Shown piece after piece: positions 60,385 to 64,000 of a stretch of DNA of 64,000 nucleotides; position 1 is the first letter of the stretch; each line of letters starts with the position of its first letter. A program made the translations under genes and the position numbers. The DNA is from Paramacrobiotus metropolitanus (lineage: Eukaryota; Tardigrada; Eutardigrada; Parachela; Macrobiotidae). Location: positions 248,001 to 312,000 of the forward strand of contig NW_026570287.1 of the NCBI RefSeq assembly GCF_019649055.1, written 5' to 3'. The notes beneath the pieces are model-generated. The model was not told where the DNA came from. It was given only the letters and a program-made list of their open reading frames with translations, and made no database searches.

Positions 60385-60609
60385 ATGTTATGGCGCAAGC
60401 TTATTCTTGGTGAATCTTGTCGCAGAATTATCCGTCGTATTGCTCATGATTTATACGTAGCAACGTGTGTTTCCTACGATCAGTTTTTGGAAATCCCTAT
60501 TTACGTTCTGTTCATTGAAGACCAGTATATCGTTTGTTTATACTTCGCTTTTGCGTTTTTTTTTTGTATTTGTCACTACCATCGTATGGGTGGTTGCCCT
60601 GTTCTTTGA
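60385..60609 (+). CDS. Leader ORF of the retroelement, copy 1
   Basis: 74-residue frame starting MLWRKLILGESCRR, with HDLY, CVSYDQFLEIPIYV and FIEDQ. The equivalent frame in copy 2 (62116-62259) keeps the same 47 residues with scattered changes and then stops. Not recognised. Changes are not clearly synonymous-biased, so coding status is less certain than for the next ORF. Confidence 0.35.
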   Translation: MLWRKLILGESCRRIIRRIAHDLYVATCVSYDQFLEIPIYVLFIEDQYIVCLYFAFAFFFCICHYHRMGGCPVL

Positions 60610-60636
60610 CTCCGGCATATTGCCGGTTGCGCTAGA

Positions 60637-60927
60637 ATGCCTAATTCAGTTTGTCTACACATTGGATATCCATGTGTATGCTCTTTGTGCTCATCAAATC
60701 TCAATGCAAATCAAGTGGTAACTGATTTATTGCGTCTTTACTCATCTGACTTGTATGATTTTCCTGCCAGATTTGCAACAATTAATCTGATTTTTAATCG
60801 GTTTTTGCGTTTTCAACTCCGCGATTCTGGTGTATCAGACACTTCAGTTAACACTGTCGCTTTCGGTTTTGCATCAATTTTTCACTCCATTTTATCGAGA
60901 TTGTCCGTTGAGAATATTTCTTCGTAA
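60637..60927 (+). CDS. Conserved 96-residue ORF ahead of gag, copy 1
   Basis: Starts MPNSVCLHIGYPCVCSLC and ends SRLSVENISS, 15 bp before the gag ATG. Stop codons in frame precede the ATG in both copies, so it is a free-standing ORF. Compared with the copy at 62348-62638, about 16 codon differences are silent and about 7 change the residue, mostly conservatively (V/I, S/T, I/T). The N-terminal Cys cluster (C-x6-C-x-C-x2-C) suggests a small metal-binding or nucleic-acid-binding domain. No family recognised. Confidence 0.6.
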   Translation: MPNSVCLHIGYPCVCSLCSSNLNANQVVTDLLRLYSSDLYDFPARFATINLIFNRFLRFQLRDSGVSDTSVNTVAFGFASIFHSILSRLSVENISS

Positions 60928-60941
60928 TTCATCGTATCACA

Positions 60942-61835
60942 ATGGGACGGCCACGGAGAGCAGCCGCTGCGCCAGCTACAGTTGGAAGAAACTCCGGAAG
61001 GACCATCAAGCCCGCACCGAGACGTGGTCGACCGCCTCGCGCGCCCGCTCTTAAGGTCACCACTACGACTCGGTCGAAACCAGATCGTCTGTCCGATCTT
61101 CTTGCGCGCAAGAGGCAACTGTCTGCAGAAATCAGCCAGCTCACCCGGGCTTCTCCGATGTCTCCACCTTCGCCGTTGCGCGATGTTCGTTTCTCACCAT
61201 CTCCTGAACGAACAGGTAACGGTAGCGTGGTATATGTACCTTCCAGCAAAAACCGTCAAGCCGTCATGCCTAGCGCTTTAAATCGGCCTGGAACCAAGCA
61301 TGAATCCTTTGGTCAGTCTTCGGACGACCTCAGTGAATTACCGATAGTTTCGGATAAATTGAGTAGAGTTCTGTTTGACCATTCTGCATTTATCGATTTT
61401 ACTGAATTATTCCCGTTGTCGTTTGCAACTGAGATTAATCTGCCCAAAGTGCGTCGTGACGAATCTGGACAACCGTTATCGGTTGTATCAGCGGCCGGTC
61501 AACGCGCTACAGCGATGACCTTTACAATGTGGGCGCGATCGTTCCATATTTTTATGTCGTATCGCACATACAACAAACCTGAATTTGTTTTGCCAATGCT
61601 GAAGTACCTCGATATTATGGCAAGTTTTGCACACTCCTACGAACCAGCTCAGTGGTTTAGTTACGACCAACGCTTCAGAATGCTTGCTCGTATGCACCCG
61701 AATAATGCCGCAATTTGGTCCAAGACCGATCACCAGATCTATCGGGAGTGTTTTATGACAGTTTATCCCAGCATGCGTGCGAGTGGTAGCCACGCGGGGC
61801 CATCTGGGCGTTTGGGTCAGCCAAGTGCAGAATGA
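60942..61835 (+). CDS. Truncated Gag-like protein, copy 1
   Basis: 297 residues. Two AT-hook-like motifs at the N-terminus (GRPRR and RRGRPPRAP), a basic linker, then the domain shared with DIRS/Ngaro-type elements (FTMWARSFHIFMSYRTYNKP, LPMLKYLDIM, WFSYDQRFRMLARM, MHPNNAAIWSKTDHQIYREC). The frame ends SAE* where homology to copy 2 stops, so the CCHC and Cys/His region is missing. Truncated and probably non-autonomous. Confidence 0.75.
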   Translation: MGRPRRAAAAPATVGRNSGRTIKPAPRRGRPPRAPALKVTTTTRSKPDRLSDLLARKRQLSAEISQLTRASPMSPPSPLRDVRFSPSPERTGNGSVVYVPSSKNRQAVMPSALNRPGTKHESFGQSSDDLSELPIVSDKLSRVLFDHSAFIDFTELFPLSFATEINLPKVRRDESGQPLSVVSAAGQRATAMTFTMWARSFHIFMSYRTYNKPEFVLPMLKYLDIMASFAHSYEPAQWFSYDQRFRMLARMHPNNAAIWSKTDHQIYRECFMTVYPSMRASGSHAGPSGRLGQPSAE

Positions 61836-61884
61836 ATGACGAACGAACGATGCATTTCGATGCATTCCTGCATTCATCGTTCAT

Positions 61885-61913
61885 CGCGTTCGATGCAGTT
61901 CGCATCGAACGCG
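61885..61913. repeat. 12-bp inverted repeat hairpin at the element junction
   Basis: Arms cgcgttcgatgc and gcatcgaacgcg are exact complements around a 5-nt loop (agttc). It sits precisely at the boundary between copy 1 and copy 2. Further weaker inverted words (gaacgatg-catcgttc) lie at 61845-61882. The matching site at copy 1's left edge is less perfect. Confidence 0.85.
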
Positions 61914-62115
61914 TTTTCGCCTATATATGTGGTAAAACTTAAGTTTTGTGACCTTTAGCAATCTTCCATCTCTTCCTAAAGCAACCTTAAGAAACCGCTG
62001 TTGCAATTCTGTTCCATTCATTGATAGACCGTTACATGCAGATAAGATCGTGGTTTGGTTGAATGTCTGTTTTCTAACAATTTTGTTTTGGTCGTAACTT
62101 GGAACATCATCCAGT

Positions 62116-62259
62116 ATGTTATGGCGCAAGCTTACTCGTGGTGAATCTTGTCGAAGATTTATCCGTCGTTTTGTTCATGATCTGTATGCAGCAGCGTGTG
62201 TTTCCTACGATCAGTTTTTGGAAATTCCTATTTACGTTTTCTTCATTGAAGACCAGTAA
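62116..62259 (+). CDS. Leader ORF of the retroelement, copy 2
   Basis: 47 residues, counterpart of the copy 1 leader (MLWRKLTRGESCRR to FIEDQ). Stops immediately after FIEDQ while copy 1 continues. Function unknown. Confidence 0.35.
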   Translation: MLWRKLTRGESCRRFIRRFVHDLYAAACVSYDQFLEIPIYVFFIEDQ

Positions 62260-62347
62260 ACTGTTTGTTAATATTCGACGTTGCCACTACCACCGCATGG
62301 GTGGTTGCCCTGTTCGTTAACCCCGGCATTTTGCCGGCTGCGCTGAA

Positions 62348-62638
62348 ATGCCTAATTCAGTTTGTTTGCATAGTGGTTATCCGTGTGTATGCTCTTTGTG
62401 TTCATCGAATCTCAGTGCAAATCAGGTGGTAACTGATTTATTGCGTCTTTACTCATCTGACCTGTATGATTTTCCTGCAAGATTTGCAACAACTAACCTG
62501 ATTTTTAATCGCTTTTTGCGTTTTCAACTCTCTGATTCTGGTGTATCGGATACTTCAATTAACATTGTTGCTTTCGGTTTTGCATCAATTTTTCACACCA
62601 TCTTATCGAGATTATCCGTTGAAAATATTTCTTCTTAA
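62348..62638 (+). CDS. Conserved 96-residue ORF ahead of gag, copy 2
   Basis: Same length and same start and stop positions as 60637-60927, ending 14 bp before the gag ATG. Keeps all four clustered Cys near the N-terminus and the LLRLYSSDLYDFPARFA and NRFLRFQL segments. See copy 1 for the substitution pattern that supports coding. Confidence 0.6.
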   Translation: MPNSVCLHSGYPCVCSLCSSNLSANQVVTDLLRLYSSDLYDFPARFATTNLIFNRFLRFQLSDSGVSDTSINIVAFGFASIFHTILSRLSVENISS

Positions 62639-62652
62639 ATCTGTGTATAACG

Positions 62653-63843
62653 ATGGGACGGCCACGGAGAACAGCCGCTGCGCCAGCTACAGTTGGAAAA
62701 AACTCCGGAAGGACCACCAAGCCCGCACCGAGACGTGGTCGACCGCCTCGCGCGCCCGCACTTAAGGTCACCACTACGACTCGGGCGAAACCAGACCGCC
62801 TGTCAAATCTACTTGCGCGTAAGAGGCAACTGTCTGCAGAAATCAGTCAGCTCACCGGGGCTTCTCCGATGTCGCCACCTTCGCCGTTGCGTGATGTTCG
62901 TTTTTCACCATCTCCTGAACGAATAGGTAACGGTAGCGTGGTATATGTGCCTTCCAACAAAAACCGTCAAGCTGTCATGCCTAGCGCTTTAAATCGGCTT
63001 GGAACAAAGCATGAATCGTATGTTCAGTGTTCGGACGACATTAGTGAATTACCGATAGTTTCTGATAAATTGACTAGAGTTCTGTTCGACCATTCTGCAT
63101 TCATTGATTTTACTGAATTATTCCCGTTGTCGTTTGCAACTGAGATTAATCTGCCCAAAGTGCGTCGTGACGAATCTGGACAACCTTTATCGGTTGTATC
63201 AGCGGCCGGCCAACGAGCTACAGCGATGACCTTTACAATGTGGGCGCGATCGTTCCATATTTTTATGTCATATCGCACATACAACAAGCCTGAATTCGTC
63301 CTGCCAATGCTGAAGTACCTCGACATTATGGCAAGTTTTGCACACTCCTACGAACCAGCTCAGTGGTTTAGTTATGACCAACGCTTCCGAATGTTTGCTC
63401 GTATGCACCCGAATAATGCGGCAATTTGGTCAAAGACCGATCACGAGATTTATCGTGAGTGTTTTATGACAGTTCATCCCAGCATGCGTGCGAGTGGCAG
63501 CCATGCGGCGCCATTTGGGCGTTCGGGTCAGCCAGGTGTACCACCTTCGTCATATTGTTGTTACAAGTGTAACATTCCTGGCCATTGGATTCGAAACTGC
63601 CCTAATCACCGTAAAGAACCTCCTAATCGTTCTTCGGACTCTCAGCTTTTTCGCGGGCGCAACGAGACGGATGACCGTCTCTGCACAGAATGGCAGCGGG
63701 GATACTGCTCCCCTCCATGCCAGTACGGGAAACTGCACCGCTGCTCAGCTTGTGACGCCGGTTCCCATGGTTTGCGCACCTGTAAACGACGCGCTAATGT
63801 CGGCGAAGCCGCCACAAACCGCTGCGACACCTCTCCAGCCTGA
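62653..63843 (+). CDS. Gag-like protein with zinc knuckle, copy 2
   Basis: 396 residues, close to copy 1 up to about residue 290. The added C-terminal part has a retroviral-type CCHC knuckle (C303, C306, H311, C316; CYKCNIPGHWIRNC) and a second Cys/His region (CTEWQRGYCSPPCQYGKLH, then CSACDAGSHGLRTC) as found in DIRS/Ngaro gags. Two N-terminal AT-hooks (residues 2-6 and 27-33). Nucleic-acid-binding structural protein of the element. Ends at 63843 and overlaps pol. Confidence 0.85.
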   Translation: MGRPRRTAAAPATVGKNSGRTTKPAPRRGRPPRAPALKVTTTTRAKPDRLSNLLARKRQLSAEISQLTGASPMSPPSPLRDVRFSPSPERIGNGSVVYVPSNKNRQAVMPSALNRLGTKHESYVQCSDDISELPIVSDKLTRVLFDHSAFIDFTELFPLSFATEINLPKVRRDESGQPLSVVSAAGQRATAMTFTMWARSFHIFMSYRTYNKPEFVLPMLKYLDIMASFAHSYEPAQWFSYDQRFRMFARMHPNNAAIWSKTDHEIYRECFMTVHPSMRASGSHAAPFGRSGQPGVPPSSYCCYKCNIPGHWIRNCPNHRKEPPNRSSDSQLFRGRNETDDRLCTEWQRGYCSPPCQYGKLHRCSACDAGSHGLRTCKRRANVGEAATNRCDTSPA

Positions 63844-63973
63844 TGCATTCCGTCATTACATGCGTAACCATCCAGACCAACATTTCGTAAGTGTGGTTAT
63901 TGATATGATCACTAATGGGGCAGATATCGGCTATTTTGGTCCCGTCTGCTCTCGCTTTACCGCAAATTTTTAG
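63488..63973 (+). CDS. Start of pol (RT) in an overlapping frame, interrupted
   Basis: Frame +1 relative to gag, open from about 63488 to a TAG at 63971-63973. Only the last part (from about 63821, TPLQPDAFRHYMRNHPDQHF, then GADIGYFGPVCSRF) resembles the N-terminus of DIRS-type reverse transcriptases; the earlier part just overlaps gag. No ATG suits it, so it would need +1 frameshifting or reinitiation. The TAG falls inside the conserved stretch and the reading continues sensibly after it, so this copy appears inactivated or the base is wrong. Truncated by the window end. Confidence 0.6.
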   Translation: MRVAAMRRHLGVRVSQVYHLRHIVVTSVTFLAIGFETALITVKNLLIVLRTLSFFAGATRRMTVSAQNGSGDTAPLHASTGNCTAAQLVTPVPMVCAPVNDALMSAKPPQTAATPLQPDAFRHYMRNHPDQHFVSVVIDMITNGADIGYFGPVCSRFTANF

Positions 63974-64000
63974 TCTGCGCGTGAGCATGATGATGTCTTA

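Larger units (their letters stand above)
60181..61835 (+). mobile_element. DIRS-like retroelement, copy 1, truncated in gag
   Basis: First of two head-to-tail copies, about 1.7 kb apart. Contains the short leader ORF, the conserved 96-codon ORF and an incomplete gag (60385-60609, 60637-60927, 60942-61835). Similarity to copy 2 stops abruptly at about 61825, inside gag, before the zinc knuckles. The left edge (gatgcagttcgcgtcgaacgcg at 60182) matches the left edge of copy 2. Confidence 0.75.
61892..64000 (+). mobile_element. DIRS-like retroelement, copy 2 (continues past the window)
   Basis: Complete leader, 96-codon ORF, full-length gag with zinc knuckles and the beginning of pol. Gag and pol overlap in different frames, and the combination of this gag type with the pol start (TPLQPDAFRHYMRNHPDQ, IGYFGP) is that of tyrosine-recombinase (DIRS/Ngaro-like) retroelements. 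RT, RNase H and the recombinase should lie beyond 64000. Confidence 0.75.

Overview
This is nuclear DNA of an invertebrate animal. The genes have many short GT-AG introns (most 60-400 bp), animal-only families are present (ABCC transporter with TMD0, CDC25, caspase, C1GALT1, class A and class B GPCRs, RNase kappa), and intergenic DNA is AT-rich. A compact ecdysozoan such as a tardigrade is a guess; the window alone does not settle it. No operons, bacterial genes, CRISPR arrays or tRNAs were seen. For most genes I rebuilt exons by hand from splice sites and reading phase, and the phases close, which is the main support for the coordinates.

Layout. 1.3-11.5 kb (+): a 24-exon ABCC/MRP transporter with a small minus-strand membrane ORF inside one intron. 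11.9-17.7 kb (-): a class B (secretin-type) GPCR. 17.7-21.6 kb: unresolved exon-like pieces. 21.6-25.3 kb (+): a 15-exon S9C prolyl-oligopeptidase-type peptidase. 25.9-27.6 kb (-): a short CDC25 phosphatase. 29.2-37.3 kb: four glycosyltransferases, namely two tandem single-exon GT92/DUF23 genes (the second broken), C1GALT1 (+) and a GT31 gene (-). 39.3-42.0 kb (+): a small VOPP1/WBP1-like membrane protein. 44.2-50.0 kb: an RNase kappa gene with a decayed duplicate about 5 kb upstream, and a class A GPCR between the two. 52.0-54.6 kb (+): a caspase. 56.8-59.5 kb (-): an 8-exon secreted DNase I. 60.2 kb to the end: two head-to-tail copies of a DIRS/tyrosine-recombinase-type retroelement, the first truncated inside gag, the second running off the window.

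The most notable features are a 96-codon ORF ahead of gag that is conserved in both retroelement copies with mostly synonymous changes, a perfect 54-bp palindrome in a DNase intron, the duplicated RNase kappa block, and single-base indels (often in homopolymers) that break conserved exons in the ABCC, S9C and second GT92 genes. The indels look like either unpolished long-read assembly errors or early pseudogenes. The genes appear to be unrelated housekeeping and signalling loci; only the glycosyltransferase cluster has a shared theme (secretory-pathway glycosylation).
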